Of a stretch of 64,000 bases of DNA, positions 1 through 9,939 are shown one piece after another (position 1 is the stretch's first letter; the number at the start of each line of letters is the position of its first letter). Under the pieces are notes generated by a model that was not told the DNA's origin, made no database searches, and worked only from the letters and a program-made list of their open reading frames with translations. The stretch is taken from the NCBI GenBank assembly GCA_963580285.1, contig OY757023.1, forward strand, positions 86,949,108 to 87,013,107. The letters run 5' to 3'. The DNA is from Lucinisca nassula. Lineage: Eukaryota > Mollusca > Bivalvia > Lucinida > Lucinidae. The translations under genes were made by a program, and so were the position numbers.

Positions 1-231
1 CCGATCCGCACACGAGCACTGGTTACCCGCTTAGAGGATCTAAGCCTGCCCAGGCAAAGCGGTGCGAGTCGGCCCGTCCATGCTCATAAACCTATGGGTT
101 TCATTGGGCGGCAGGGCTTGAGATGTCATTTCATCTCAATGTCGGGTAAAAGTCCCATAAAATTGGAAGCAACGTCTCTAAAATGACTTTTCCATTGTCG
201 ATGGGGACGTTAAACCTCAAACAAACAAAAA
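1..231 (+). mobile_element. SINE-B copy, 5' cut by window edge
   Basis: This is the 3' three quarters of the commonest SINE here (SINE-B, about 300 bp full length). It runs from the GAGTACTGGTAAACCGCTT-type segment through CATTTCATCTCAATGTCGGG to the tail GACGTTAAACCTCAAACAAA. The body matches the other SINE-B copies, for example 20751-21048 and 54337-54635. The 5' end lies outside the window, so its target duplication cannot be checked. Confidence 0.85.
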
Positions 232-490
232 CAAGTTTTACCTGGGTAGGGGTGGGGATGGGGGCTCATGTTCTATGTACTTCAGCCAACCACCCTCTTT
301 TTTAGCAATTCAACTATATAAATTTATAAAATATATGGACCATACTTCGGTATGTTAAACTCATACACCTTTGGAAATCCACATGGCTAAGTTTTAAATA
401 CAAAAGAAGTGAAAATGCACCTCTCCGGTTTTCTAATGACAGTAAAAGCGCTGTACAGCATGTTCATCTCTACCTCTGTTTTCCATCATT
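232..490. other. No recognisable feature
   Basis: AT-rich unique-looking sequence between two SINEs. I see no repeat shared with the rest of the window and no convincing open frame. Confidence 0.5.
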
Positions 491-497
491 TGTCTTT

Positions 498-665
498 CAA
501 TGTGAGTGAATGTTAGAGTTTTACGCCCCACCAACAGCTAAGGTCGTACGGAGACGGGACCTCGGTATAAAGACTCATCCGAAAGTCTGGAGAAGCCCTG
601 GATCGATCCTGCGGTCCCTGGTTTACAAGGCGAGTAGCGTAACCACTACACCACGGAGGCTGCTG
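498..665 (-). mobile_element. SINE-A, tRNA-derived, minus strand
   Basis: Read on the minus strand this has a pol III A box (GTGGTGTAGTGGTTACG), a B box around GGATCGATCC, and the family body CTTCTCCAGACTTTCGGATG followed by a GGGCGTAAAACTC tail. The head is therefore tRNA-related. TGTCTTT occurs at 491-497 and again at 666-672 and is a probable target duplication. Similar copies lie at 14997, 47584, 49786, 53769 and 61176. Confidence 0.85.
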
Positions 666-798
666 TGTCTTTGCTAGTATTGTTAGTCATATCAATAGCA
701 TTTTCCATCTATAATCTGACATATCAAGGTCATGCCGTGAGGTCCCACAGACAGCAGAAATACTCAGTATTATACCTACTGACCACTTTACCTTGTTA

Positions 799-1027
799 TT
801 AACCCTTTTTGTACCAAATGGAATCTTTCTCCTTATATATAGCAGGAGACCATTTCAAAATTTGGGGGTGTCAGTTTGTGTTTTCTCAAAAATCTACTTG
901 GAAAATGGCTGAACGTTTTGCAAACAGTGTAGGCCCTGATCAGACGCCGCGTTCTGCGGCGTCTTATCTGGGCCTGCACTGTTTTTCAGGGTACCCGTTT
1001 TGGAGTTTCTGGTACTTAATGGGTTAA
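799..1027. mobile_element. MITE B copy (TTAA, piggyBac-like)
   Basis: TTAA flanks both ends. The termini are CCCTTTTTGTACCA and the inverse TGGTACTTAATGGG. TTAA targets with CCC-starting ends are the established pattern for piggyBac-type elements; no transposase is present. The middle holds a palindrome (GATCAGACGCC-GCG-type stem) bounded by AACAGTGTAGGCC and GGCCTGCACTGTTT. Confidence 0.85.
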
Positions 1028-1527
1028 TGCTATATAATTACATACTGTCTTGTACAAGCTTGTTTGTGGTGTCTAGTAACGTATTTACGCTAAGTAATCG
1101 GACATATCAGCTCTTTCCACACTTGTTAGTGCACTTTTCTACCCGAGGTTGTGTTAAAGATAGCTAAATGAGTGCAACACAGTGTAAACCCCAATGAGAC
1201 GCCACTTTCTGCGGCGATTAATTTCAGTCATAGGCCTGTCTCTCCGAATACATAGGATTGATACAGTATACTTTAACTGAACCGCCTGGCCGGAGTCCAA
1301 TCCAATCCTTGGATGATACTTAAGTATTGGCTAAATCGGCTTGCGATGATCACAACTATGACATGTTTAAGTATAGGATATGTGTACAGTCATAAGTTCA
1401 TGGTCAATATTCTGTACAGAAGCCAACCTACTAACGAATCCGCTATTAAAACCACCTAAATACTTTGTGAAGCTAATTTAGTAGATCTGACGCATTCTTT
1501 CTTTGTGTTTTCTGCATCTAGTGTCCT
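1028..1527. other. Mostly unassigned; decayed MITE B hairpin
   Basis: At about 1165-1230 a weak copy of the MITE B palindrome can be seen (CAGTGTAAACCCCAATGAGACGCC and TGCGGCG). Nothing else is recognisable and no frame looks coding. Confidence 0.4.
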
Positions 1528-1800
1528 CTGGTCAGAGACCATCTTTCTGACTGTTCAAAAGTGGTCTTAAAGACCACTTCTGAAGAGTCCCAAAGGTGGT
1601 CTTACTATTCACCTTATTTGCATTATCTGCTGGTTCCTAGTCTGAAGATTATCAGTGTTGTAAAACAGGTAACCAGACCCCCCTGACCTTTCCAGGTCAG
1701 GGGGTCTGGTTACCTGTTTATCCAATACTGACAATGTGCAAGCTGGGAGCCAGCAAATAATGCAAATATGGTGAATAGGAATTTTACTGTATAAGTGCAA
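1528..1800. mobile_element. Repeat P MITE, interrupted by a foldback
   Basis: Repeat P has a stem GTTCAAAAGTGGTCTTAAAG folding onto CCACTTTTGAACAGTCCC, then AAGGTGGTCTTA and a GGAATTTTACTGTA end. Here that end is separated from the stem by the element at 1605-1778: GGTGGTCTTA stops at 1604 and GAATTTTACTGTA resumes at 1779. The uninterrupted order is seen at 45780-45817. Confidence 0.7.
1605..1778. mobile_element. Foldback element, whole length palindromic
   Basis: The outer arms CTATTCACCTTATTTGCATT and AATGCAAATATGGTGAATAG pair with few mismatches over about 33 bp. The core is a second stem, AAACAGGTAACCAGACCCCC against its complement, closed by CCTGACCTTTCCAGGTCAGG. The element sits inside a repeat P copy. 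No coding capacity. Confidence 0.8.
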
Positions 1801-1905
1801 CTACAGTTACACACTCCATACCCGGTAGCAGCTATCGTGTTACAGAAACGTTACTTTGGCAAAATAAATCGCCACAAATGAGGATGTATCACCCAACCCG
1901 AAAGA

Positions 1906-2119
1906 TTAACCCTTCTCTTGCTGAATATTCATTTTAGCCACACCCATCTCTGACTTTGAACCAATCAGATTACTTGATGTTATTTTATTCCTACAAATTT
2001 TTAAACTGAATGTCAAACAGTGTAGATCCTGATCAGATGGCTTCTTCAGAAGCCATCTGATCTGGATCTACACTGTTTCCAAAGATATCCGTTGTCGTGA
2101 ACAGCATGATAAGAGTTAA
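1906..2119. mobile_element. MITE A copy (TTAA, piggyBac-like)
   Basis: TTAA at both ends with termini CCCTTCTCTTGCTG and the inverse CAGCATGATAAGAG. The core is a near-perfect palindrome: AGATCCTGATCAGATGGC, TTCTTCAGAAG, then the complement. About 17 copies of this family are in the window, so it is a high-copy non-autonomous element. Confidence 0.9.
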
Positions 2120-2629
2120 AATCTTTGTCATTCAAACCTGTCAAGAATCAAAGTACTGTACTACCCCTGTAAATCCCAGTTTTACCATATAAAGTGGAGT
2201 TCAAAAGTGGGGGTCAAAATTATAAAGGCGTGTTTTCGTGATGCCAGCAGGATTATCCTAAATAGCTTTAGTAAAATGCTTCATCAAAAACACGTGTTAT
2301 CAGTGTTGGATTAAACTTTATTTTTGTTGCTTCAAATACAACATGATGTACAGCAATACAATATTTTCCAGGTTCTGACAGTAAGCCTTAGTTTATCAGG
2401 GTTAGGTTCGGTTGTTATAACTTGGGATGAATTCTTGAAATCGCTGTCCTGGATTAGGCTGATCATGGTGCAATGCAGTGTGTCATGTCGACAATACTGA
2501 CCATCATATTAGGCTGCCTTTAGCAACTTTGAATCTGCAGATTGCCTCGATGCCTTTGAGATGTTTCTGAACAGCTAAATCCGACTTCGAATTCTGGAGG
2601 AGATGATGGTGCAGTGCAGAGCTGCGGGT
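2120..2629. other. No recognisable feature
   Basis: Sequence between a MITE and a tandem array. No shared repeat and no supported gene was found. Confidence 0.4.
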
Positions 2630-3172
2630 GTGCCTCTCCTCTGAAGAATTTCAAAATGTTCGGGAGATGGCATTTGAAGAATTTCAAAATGGCCGCCATG
2701 GAGGACAATTTGGATAAAGGAACGAAGCGATTCTGGCAGTCCTGAATCTCCATGTCCCCAATTTGCCTCCAATCAGGTTTCATCAGCTCAATCCGATTTT
2801 CGGTTCGGGAGATGTCGTTTAAAGAATTTCAAGATGGCTGCCATAGATATCGGAAGTGAACGATTCAGGAATTCTGAATCGCCATATCATTCCTAATCCA
2901 AGAAGTTCTGATTAAGCAGTTCTGATTCTCCATGTCGCCCCATTGCCCCTAATAAAGTTTACCCTAAATCCGACTTTCGATTCCGCAGGAGATATCGTTT
3001 AAAGAATTTCAAGATGGCTGCAGATTTTTACGATTCTGAACATCCATGTTGATATAATACCTCAAACAAAGTATCAGCTCAATTCGATCTACGGTTCGGG
3101 AGATGTCGACGGTGTGAAAAGCTAACGACGGACGACGGAAAACAGGCCAAGACATAAGCTCCTTGAGCTAAT
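2630..3172. repeat. Tandem array ending in a hairpin-type 3' end
   Basis: Three to four degenerate units of roughly 150-180 bp repeat AAGAATTTCAAGATGGCTGC (near 2672, 2825 and 3003). The array ends in a GACGGACGACGG tract and a short stem AAGCTCCTTGAGCT. That order (tandem units, CGGACG-type microsatellite, terminal hairpin) is the same as in the better-defined elements at 6880 and 23058. No clear 5' end was found. Confidence 0.6.
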
Positions 3173-3411
3173 AAACAGATTCTGACAATTTCTAACAGGA
3201 GTCTACTTCTGAGCTGTTGAAACCGCGGATACTATATGTCAGAAGTTGTCTTCATGACACGCAGAGATGTTCACTTACTTCTGTGGATATTAAAATAGCC
3301 CACATTTTCGAGGCACAGATTGTCAGAATTCTTTTACTGCTGTTATACGGGGGTCGTTCAATATTTAACTGGCCTAACCCAGTTTTTGAGCCGTGGCAAG
3401 CGCACGCTTTT

Positions 3412-3692
3412 CATCACGCAAACACGCCTATATAATTTTGACCCCCTTGAACCCCACTTTTATATAGTAAAACTGGGGTTTCCGGGGGGTATATCGTATT
3501 TTCCTTATTTCTGCTCTAAAATATAGATTGTTGGTACTCGTTAGAACCGCCTCGATGAGGCGGTTCTAACGAGTGCCCACAATCTATATTTTGAGCATAA
3601 ATAAGAAAAATATTACAATTTTTCATCATAATATTTTCATTTTTTCGGCGATAAAGGTGGCAATGTATTTGTATAGGCGTGTTTGCGTAATG
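3412..3692. mobile_element. Hairpin MITE H inside mariner
   Basis: The ends CATCACGCAAACACGCCTAT and TATAGGCGTGTTTGCGTAATG are inverted. The centre is a strong hairpin: ACTCGTTAGAACCGCCTC and its complement with almost no loop, flanked by AATATAGATTGT and ACAATCTATATT. GCTTTT(CA) occurs on both sides (about 3405 and 3693), a probable 6-8 bp target duplication. It splits the mariner 5' end and so inserted later than mariner. Confidence 0.85.
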
Positions 3693-3719
3693 GCTTTTCA
3701 CACCTTTATATGTTAGATA

Positions 3720-4734
3720 CCTGTTTTTAAAAAAGAAGACGAACCAGGAAAATTTATAAATAAGTGTGTGAAATTTTCGGAAAGATTGCTACAGTCCTCC
3801 ATATTCAACTGTTAAAAACGGGTTGCTGATTTTAAACGTGGCCGGGTAAAACGTTGAAAGACGACCACCGTAGTGGAATACCTGTTAATGCTACTGATGA
3901 CGTCACAAAGGAAAATCCAAGGGAGCTAGTAAAGCAGGACAGGCGAATGACAGTTTTTGAAATGTTTAGAAGATTGGAGAATTCTCAAGGAAGCGTTTTA
4001 CCATTTTATATATGAACGTCTAGGTATGACGACGCTTTTCAGCGCAATAGGTACTAAAATGCCTTGGTAATGAACAACGAGGTGTCCGTGTGTCCTTTTT
4101 GGAAAGATATGATTCTGATCCGGAAGGCTTTCTTGAAAGAATTATTACCGGGGACGAAACTGGGATCCACAACTAAACAGCAGAGTAAACAATAAGCTTG
4201 TCACTGTTCGCCGCGTCCAAAGAAATAAGTTGGCAAGGTCATGGAAACTGTGTTTAGAGATAACAAGGGGTTTCTGTTGGTGGAAAATTTACCTCATGGC
4301 CAGATTATTACTAGTATGCTTATATTTTTGACCAATTATGCGTTGCTACAGTCCAGAAAAGGTGTGGAAAAATTACAGAAGGTGTGCTGTTGCAACATGA
4401 CAAACTCGTAGAGTTTCTGTGGATGCAATGAAGCGGAACGGTTACAAATCCTTACCCCCATCGACCCTATTACAAATCCTTACCCCCATCGACCCTATTC
4501 TCCTGGTCTGACACCCAATGATTTTTTTTTTTTTTTTTGTTTCCGAACATGAAGAAAGAATTGCGTGGATGTCACCCCGGTCAGATGAAGAGCTTAAGGC
4601 AGCGGTTGGAAGACAGATTGACGCTAAAGAACATGAATTCTGGAAAAAGGGACATTCAGCCTTGCAACGTCGATAGAGGAAGTGCTTATTGCATCCGGGG
4701 TGACTATATGGAAAAACGAAGTCAAGCGTGATTC
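3720..4734 (+). pseudogene. mariner transposase remnant, several frameshifts
   Basis: Motifs in order across shifting frames: a helix-turn-helix region with DDHRSG near 3860; ELVKQDRRMTVFEM near 3920-3960; ERLGM near 4015; the first catalytic block RIITGDET near 4136-4160; a degraded second block (LLQHDKL, expected HDN) near 4390; PYSPGLTPND, the third acidic block, near 4485-4520; and a C-terminal FPNMKKELRG-to-RGDYMEK stretch (4537-4731). The family normally has about 340-350 residues in one frame. Here a stop follows GDETG, the W expected after GDET is G, a 28-bp duplication and a poly-T run shift the frame, and no start is intact. It is non-functional. Confidence 0.9.
4444..4499. repeat. 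28-bp exact tandem duplication
   Basis: Two identical 28-bp copies starting ACAAATCCTTACCCC abut at 4471/4472 inside the transposase remnant. As 28 is not a multiple of three, the duplication alone breaks the frame just before the SPGLTPND block. Confidence 0.95.
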
Positions 4735-4991
4735 TAAGTAGGTAAGGCCAGATACTTATTGAACGACCCTCGTATACTGACTATAGCCAATTATCCAGTC
4801 GTCATTTTCTATGACCTTGTCCCGCTGTGAGCCAAGAAAGAAAGAAAACAGCTTACTATTATCTTGTTTATTTGCATCATGAGTTATTATGTGATCCATA
4901 TGCAGTAACCTTGAACGGCTTTTGCGATAAGTCATGCCATCGTATAACCTCAAAGAGGAACCTTCTATAAGATATCAAACACAAAAAATTA

Positions 4992-5157
4992 GGGGATAAC
5001 TGTATTCAAAATTGTCATTTGGGGAGGTAAATCGTAGGTTTTACGGTCGGAAATTTCGGTTTACGGCGACGCGTTAGCGGAGCCGTAAAACGTAATTTGC
5101 TACCGTAAAACCGAAGATTTACCTCCCCAAATGACAATTTGCAATACAGTTATGCCC
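4992..5157. mobile_element. Foldback element with ~60-bp arms
   Basis: GGGGATAACTGTATT at the left pairs with AATACAGTTATGCCC at the right, and the match goes on through AATTGTCATTTGGGGAGG and a GGTTTTACGGT segment toward a short centre rich in CG. There is no coding potential. ATTA/ATTC beside the ends is too short to claim as a target duplication. Confidence 0.75.
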
Positions 5158-5162
5158 ATTCT

Positions 5163-5520
5163 AGTGCACTTATTCGGTTAAGTTAAAAATTATACTGTTT
5201 TGCACAAGGCGGCAAGCGCGGTGAGCTACGTAAAACCAAATACCAGCAAATAAAAAGCGACGTTACGTGATGACGTCGGGTTTCCGACAGTATATCGCAG
5301 AATAATATTTTGTGTATACTGTCGCAAATTTTTGACGTTATCCAATCAGACGTCGCGTTACATACGCAAGTGCATTAGAATCTGCATTATGTGCATTATA
5401 ACAATGTGTGTTTGGAATGATATCGAGTGTACATGATATCATCATCATACTGAACCGATATCTTATATGCATCACTTGTCGGTGGGACTACAGTTAAAAA
5501 TCCCCTTACTAACTGTCCTC
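5163..5520. other. No recognisable feature
   Basis: Contains scattered CGTTACG and GACGTC words but no repeat shared with the rest of the window that I can define. Confidence 0.4.
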
Positions 5521-5567
5521 TGGTACAAACGTTGCGCTCACAAGCGGTAGCCACTATCTATATATTG

Positions 5568-5849
5568 TTACGAAAACACGCCTATACAAATACAGTGTTA
5601 ACTTTATCGCCAAAAAAGCACTAAAATTTTAACATGAAAAAAAAATGTGATATTTTTCTTATTTATGCCCAAAATATAGATTGTGTGTACTCGTTAGAAC
5701 CGCCTCATTGAGGCGGTTCTAACGAGTACCCTCAATCTATATTTTAGAGCAGAAATAAGAAAAATAAGGTTTACCCCCGTAAACACCAGTTTTGCTATAT
5801 AAAAGTGGGGTTCAATGGGGTCGATATTATATAGCCGTGTTTTCGTGAT
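5568..5849. mobile_element. Hairpin MITE H with 7-bp target duplication
   Basis: The ends TTACGAAAACACGCCTATA and TATAGCCGTGTTTTCGTGA are inverted. The centre is ACTCGTTAGAACCGCCTCA and its complement. ATATTGT is present at 5562-5568 and again at 5848-5854, consistent with a 7-bp target duplication overlapping the element ends by a base or two. The host repeat continues on both sides. Confidence 0.85.
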
Positions 5850-5892
5850 ATTGTGGACGAAAAATGACTATGCTCATAATATGAAAAAGAAA

Positions 5893-6061
5893 ACAAGAAT
5901 TCCGCCGAAGGCTATGTCGCGCCTGTGGTAAACTTGAACCTTAGGGTGAACGCTAGGGTGGTCGCAAAAGTTGACGCCTTGACGAACGGACGGACGAACG
6001 GACGAACGAACGGACGGAAAACCGGGCGCCTATATCGCGCCATGCTAATAGCAGGCGCGAC
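5893..6061 (+). mobile_element. Minimal hairpin-ended (Helentron/HINE-like) element
   Basis: In 169 bp it shows every part of the class: a 5' ACAAGA start; TCGCGCC 24 nt inside the 5' end; a GACGAACGGACGG microsatellite; and a terminal stem TCGCGCC-ATGCTAATAGCA-GGCGCGA whose right arm is the inverse of the 5' internal repeat and lies at the very 3' end. Asymmetric inverted repeats plus a 3' hairpin are established marks of Helentron-related elements. No protein is encoded. A 3'-truncated relative lies at about 14582-14665. Confidence 0.7.
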
Positions 6062-6228
6062 AAAAAATGATTCAACAATTATAAGCAAACCATATGCACA
6101 TCCTCATACTACGAAGAAAACATATAAATGTATCAAAACAATTGGTTCAAAATGTAACAGTAGTTGCGCTCACAAGATTATATAGTGTCTATATATCTGA
6201 GGTCAGAAAATATGATTAAGTTCATAAT

Positions 6229-6440
6229 GTGAAAAAGTGACCAGAACAGAAGGTGAAAAAGTGACTAGAACAGAAGGTGAAAAGAAGACTAGAACAGAAG
6301 GTGAAAATACGAATAGAACAGAAGGTGAAAAAGTCACTAGAACAGAAGGTGAAAAAAGTGACTAGAACAGAAGGTGAAAAAGTGACTGGAACAGAAGGTG
6401 AAAATGTGACTAGAACAGAAGGTGAAAACAGTGACAAGTC
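6229..6440. repeat. 24-bp minisatellite
   Basis: About nine units of a roughly 24-bp motif (GTGACTAGAACAGAAGGTGA plus 3-4 A) with few differences between units, expanded from the GTGAAAAAGTGA part of the host repeat. The open frame on the minus strand across it is a by-product of the period being a multiple of three. Confidence 0.9.
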
Positions 6441-6777
6441 ATAACCTAACAATTATATCCAAACGGGAAAACACATGCAAAGTTTCAAAACGATTGATAC
6501 AAAACAGTAGGAGGAGTTGCGCTCACAAGAGGTAACTATTGACCATATATTTAGGAAGAAAAATGACTAATTTCAGAATGTGGAAAAGTGATACAAAAAA
6601 GCCAAACCAAGTGCACATTCTCAAACCATGAAGAAAGACACGCACAGTTTCAAAGCGATGGGTACAAAACGGAAAGATAAGTTGCGCTCCCAAGAGGTAC
6701 CCACTGCTGTATACATACTGAGGATGAAAAATGACTAAGCTCAAAATTTGGAAAAAGTGACAAAAATGGTCCAACCA

Positions 6778-6862
6778 TTACAGTAAGATTCCTTTATTAA
6801 AACCACCTTTGGCACTGTCTTAAAGACCACTTTTGAACATTCCCAAAGGTGGTCCCTTACCA
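6778..6862. mobile_element. Repeat P MITE copy, right end missing
   Basis: Starts ACAGTAAGATTCCTTTATTAA, then the GACCACTTTTGAACATTCCC stem and AAGGTGGTCCC. The right arm breaks off 18 bp before the start of the element at 6880. Confidence 0.6.
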
Positions 6863-7469
6863 GAAGACACTAGGTATAGACAAGAGGGCCCAGAGGGCCC
6901 TAGTTCGCTCACCTGTGTGTCACTGTCTCGAGTGCATTCTATTTTTAGCTCTTGTGGCCATCTTGTTAATCAGCAGAGTGATTTCAGCTTATTTGGTAGG
7001 AAGTAACCTAGGCAACATTCCTGGGAACTTTGAATCAAATTGGCCTTAGGGTTTAGGGGGAGTTTCCGTTTGAATCAACTTTACAAAAATTTTCTATTTT
7101 TACCTTCGGTGGCCATTTTGTTCATCCGAGTGGGATTGTTTTAGCCTTTTTGGTAGAGGATAATCTAAGCAACATTGTCGCAAGGAACCTACATGCTAAA
7201 TATGAAGCATGTATCTCAAATGCTTTAAAAGTTATGACAAAGTAGGTCAAAGGTCAAGGTCATGGGTCAAAAGTTTTGAATGGCTGAGAAAACCTTGTCA
7301 CAAGGAACCTGCATGCCAAATATGAAGGCTCTATCTCATATGGTTCAAAAGGTATGATAAAGTAGGTCACAGGTCACAGGTCAAATGAGTGGGAAGCCCT
7401 TGTCAGAAGGAACCTACATGCCAAATTGAAGGCTCTATCTCAAACGGTTCAAAAGTTATGACAAAATAA

Positions 7470-8960
7470 CCTACTGATCTACTTTTTGATTTGACATGAC
7501 CCATATTCGAACTTAAGATATTGTCCAGATGATCATTCTGAGCAAGTTTTATGATGATTTGACTGAAACTGTGGCCTCTTAGAGTGTTAAAAACGTTTTT
7601 CTATGATTTGACATGCTGACCTACTTTTTGACCCGACATAACCCATATTCAAACTTGACACAGATATTGTCAAGATGATCGTTCTCAGCAAGTTTGATGA
7701 TGATCGGACCAAAACTTGGGCCTCTAGTGTGTTCACAAGGTTTTTCAACAATCTAACCTACATATTGACCAGACATGACCCATATTCGAAATTAACCGAG
7801 ATATTGTCAAATGATCAAGTTTGATGATGATCGGACCAAAACTGTAGCCGCCAGTGTGCTCAGAGGGTTTTTCTATGATTTGACCTACTGACCTACTTTT
7901 TGACCCTACATGACCCATATTTGAACTTGACTGAGATATTGTCAAAATGATCATTCTGGGCAAGTTTGATGAAGATCGGACCAAAACTGTGGCCTCTAGT
8001 GTGTTCACAAGCTTTTTCTATGATTTGACCTACTGACCTACTTTTTGACCCGACATACCCGTATTCAAACCTGACCCGGATATCGTCAAGAATATCATTC
8101 TGAGCAAGTTTGATGATGGCCGGACCAAAACTGTGGCCTCTATTGTGTCCACAAGGTTTTTCTCTGATTTGACCTACTGGCCTACTTTTTAGCCCTACAT
8201 GACCCATATTTGAACTTGCCCGAGAAATTGTCAAGATAATCATTTGGAGCAAGTTTCATGATGATCAGACAAAAACTGTGGCCTCTAGTGTATTCACAAG
8301 GTTTTTTCTATGATTTGACCTACTGACCTACTTTGTGACCCGACATAACCCATATTCCAACTTGACTGAGATATTGTCAAAATGATCATTCTCGGCAAGT
8401 CTGATGATGATCGGACCAAAACTGTGGCCTCTAGCGTGTTCACAAGGTTTTTCTATGATTTGACCTACTGACCTACTTTTTGACCCGACATGACCCGTAT
8501 TCAAACTTGACCGAGATATTGTGAAGATGATCATTCTGGGCAGGTTTGATAATGATTTGACCAACTGCGGCCTCTAGTGTATTCACAAGGTTTTTCTATG
8601 ATTTGACCTACTGACCTACTTTTTTTACCCGGCATGACTCATATTCAAATGTGACCAAGATATTATCAAGATGATCATTCTGAGCAAGTTTGATGATGAT
8701 TGGACATAAATTGTGGCCTCTAGTGTGTTCAGAAGGTTTTTCTATGATTTAACCTACTGACCCACTTTTTGACCCGACAACACCCATATTCGAACATGAC
8801 TGAAATATTGTCAAGATGATCATTCTGGGCAAGTTTGAAGATGATCGAACAAAAACTGTGGCCTCCTGTGTCTTCACAAGGTTTTTTTCTGATTTGACCT
8901 ACTGACCTACTTTTTTACCTGACATGACCCATATTCAAACTTGACCGAGATTTTGTGGTC
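7470..8960. repeat. ~145-bp tandem array, about ten units
   Basis: The word GATTTGACCTACTGACC recurs at about 7877, 8022, 8165, 8312, 8457, 8600, 8746 and 8891, giving a period of 143-147 bp. Each unit also carries TGATGATGATCGGACC and GTGGCCTCTAGTGTGTTCAC. Several long minus-strand frames run through it only because the repeated unit lacks stops in one frame. Confidence 0.9.
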
Positions 8961-9500
8961 GTACAAATTGTGTGTAAGTTCAGTTAAAATCAAATCATAT
9001 ATGAAACATCTATCATGCAGCCAAGACCAAAATAGGCATTCTTTGCCCTTTCAGGGGCCGTAACTCCGTAACACATGATGGGATATGGCGGTTTCAAGAA
9101 AGGAACCCAGATCTCATGGTGGTACAAGTTGTGTGCAAGTCTGGTTAAAATCAAATCATAAATGAAGATGCTATCGTGCGACAAGACCAAAATAGGCAAT
9201 ATTTGCCCTTTCAGGGGCCGTAACTCCGTAACACATGATGGGATATGGCTGGTTCAAGAAAGGAACCTAGATCTCATGGTGGTACAAGTTGTGTGCAAGT
9301 CTAGTTAAAATCAAATCATAAATGAAGATGCTATCGTGCGGACAAGACCAAAATAGGCAATTTTTGCCCTTTCAGGGGCCGTAACTCCGTAACACATGAT
9401 GGGATATGGCTGGTTCAAGAAAGAAACCTAGATCTCATGGTGGTACAAGTTGTGCGCAAGTCTGGTTAAAATCAAATCATAAATGAAGATGCTATCGTGC
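8953..9500. repeat. ~160-bp tandem array, three to four units
   Basis: GTGGTACAAGTTGTG recurs at 9119, 9279 and 9440 (periods of 160 and 161 bp), with a weaker first unit near 8953. Neighbouring units are almost identical, so this array is younger than the 145-bp array to its left. A CGGACGGACGG tract follows. Confidence 0.9.
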
Positions 9501-9614
9501 GGACAAGAAATTGTTTACGCACGCACGGACGGACGGACGCACTGACGACGGACAAAATGTGATCACAAAAGCTCACCTTGTGACTACTTGACAGGTGAGC
9601 TATAAACGCAAAGA

Positions 9615-9939
9615 ACAAGAGCTGTCACTATAGGATTTTTTTTTTGTTTTTGCAAAATTTCAAGGGGAGATAATTCAGCCAAAAATGACAACAGAGTTAT
9701 GGCCCTTAGTCAGAATGTAACCCTTGTGATGGTGAATAAGCGTGTGAAGTTTCATGGGGCTAGGTCAAATACTTTTGAAGTTATGATCAAGGTTAAAGTT
9801 TTTGTGACGGACAGACAGACAAACAAACAGACACGGACAGACAGACAAACAAACAAACAAACAGACAGACAGGGCAAATACTATATGCCCCCCCCCCCCG
9901 AATCAAAGATTCTCGGGGTGGGGGGGGGGGCGGGGCATA
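9615..9939 (+). mobile_element. Hairpin-ended element with C/G-run hairpin
   Basis: Starts ACAAGAGCTGTCACTATA, 13 bp after the end of the previous element. It has a GACAGACAAACAAACAGACA microsatellite and ends in a large stem TATGCCCC...GGGGCATA with long C and G runs (9884-9939). The internal copy of the 3' repeat expected 24-28 nt from the 5' end is missing, probably deleted near the T run at 9639. Confidence 0.6.

Larger units (their letters stand above)
3346..4774 (+). mobile_element. mariner-family DNA transposon, dead copy
   Basis: The inverted ends TACGGGGGTCGTTCAATA (3346) and TATTGAACGACCCTCGTA (to 4774) stay complementary for about 31 bp and are flanked by TA, the target duplication of Tc1/mariner elements. 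The interior encodes a mariner-type transposase in broken frames (next entries). A hairpin MITE sits near the 5' end at 3412-3692. Without that insertion the element is about 1.15 kb, a little short for mariner, so internal deletion is likely. Confidence 0.9.
5525..6780. repeat. GTTGCGCTCACAAG long-period repeat, interrupted
   Basis: The segment GTTGCGCTCACAAG followed by ACTAT, TATAT, GAAAAATGAC and TGTGAAAAAGTGA recurs at about 5531, 6163, 6520 and 6680, with a further piece near 10106. Units carry different insertions: hairpin MITE H at 5568-5849, a minimal hairpin-ended element at 5893-6061, and an expanded minisatellite at 6229-6440. Confidence 0.7.
6880..9601 (+). mobile_element. 2.7-kb hairpin-ended element, three tandem arrays
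   Basis: The 5' end is ACAAGAGGGCCCAGAGGGCC; GCTCACCTG follows 27 nt in. The 3' end is a GGACGGACGGACGCAC tract and a stem AGCTCACCTTG-loop-ACAGGTGAGCT whose last arm is the inverse of the internal GCTCACCTG. Between lie a ~110-bp array (about 7187-7460), a ~145-bp array (7470-8960) and a ~160-bp array (8953-9500). No transposase or helicase is encoded. A paralogue begins at 62359. I read it as a non-autonomous Helentron/HINE-like element; the ends are clear, the class is inference. Confidence 0.75.

Noticed and set aside
6222..6452. Repetitive frame (FTFCSS repeats), minus strand
   Set aside because: Translation of the 24-bp minisatellite; no start context and no conservation outside the array.
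7745..8564. Three minus-strand frames of 78-119 codons with a shared repeated peptide (NMGHVGSKSRSVGQI)
   Set aside because: The repetition comes from the 145-bp tandem array. Unit length is not a fixed multiple of three, and frames end at random unit differences.
6880..9601. CRISPR array, suggested by the regular repeats
   Set aside because: Units are 110-160 bp and repeat throughout, with no short repeat and unique spacer pattern, in a eukaryotic repeat context.
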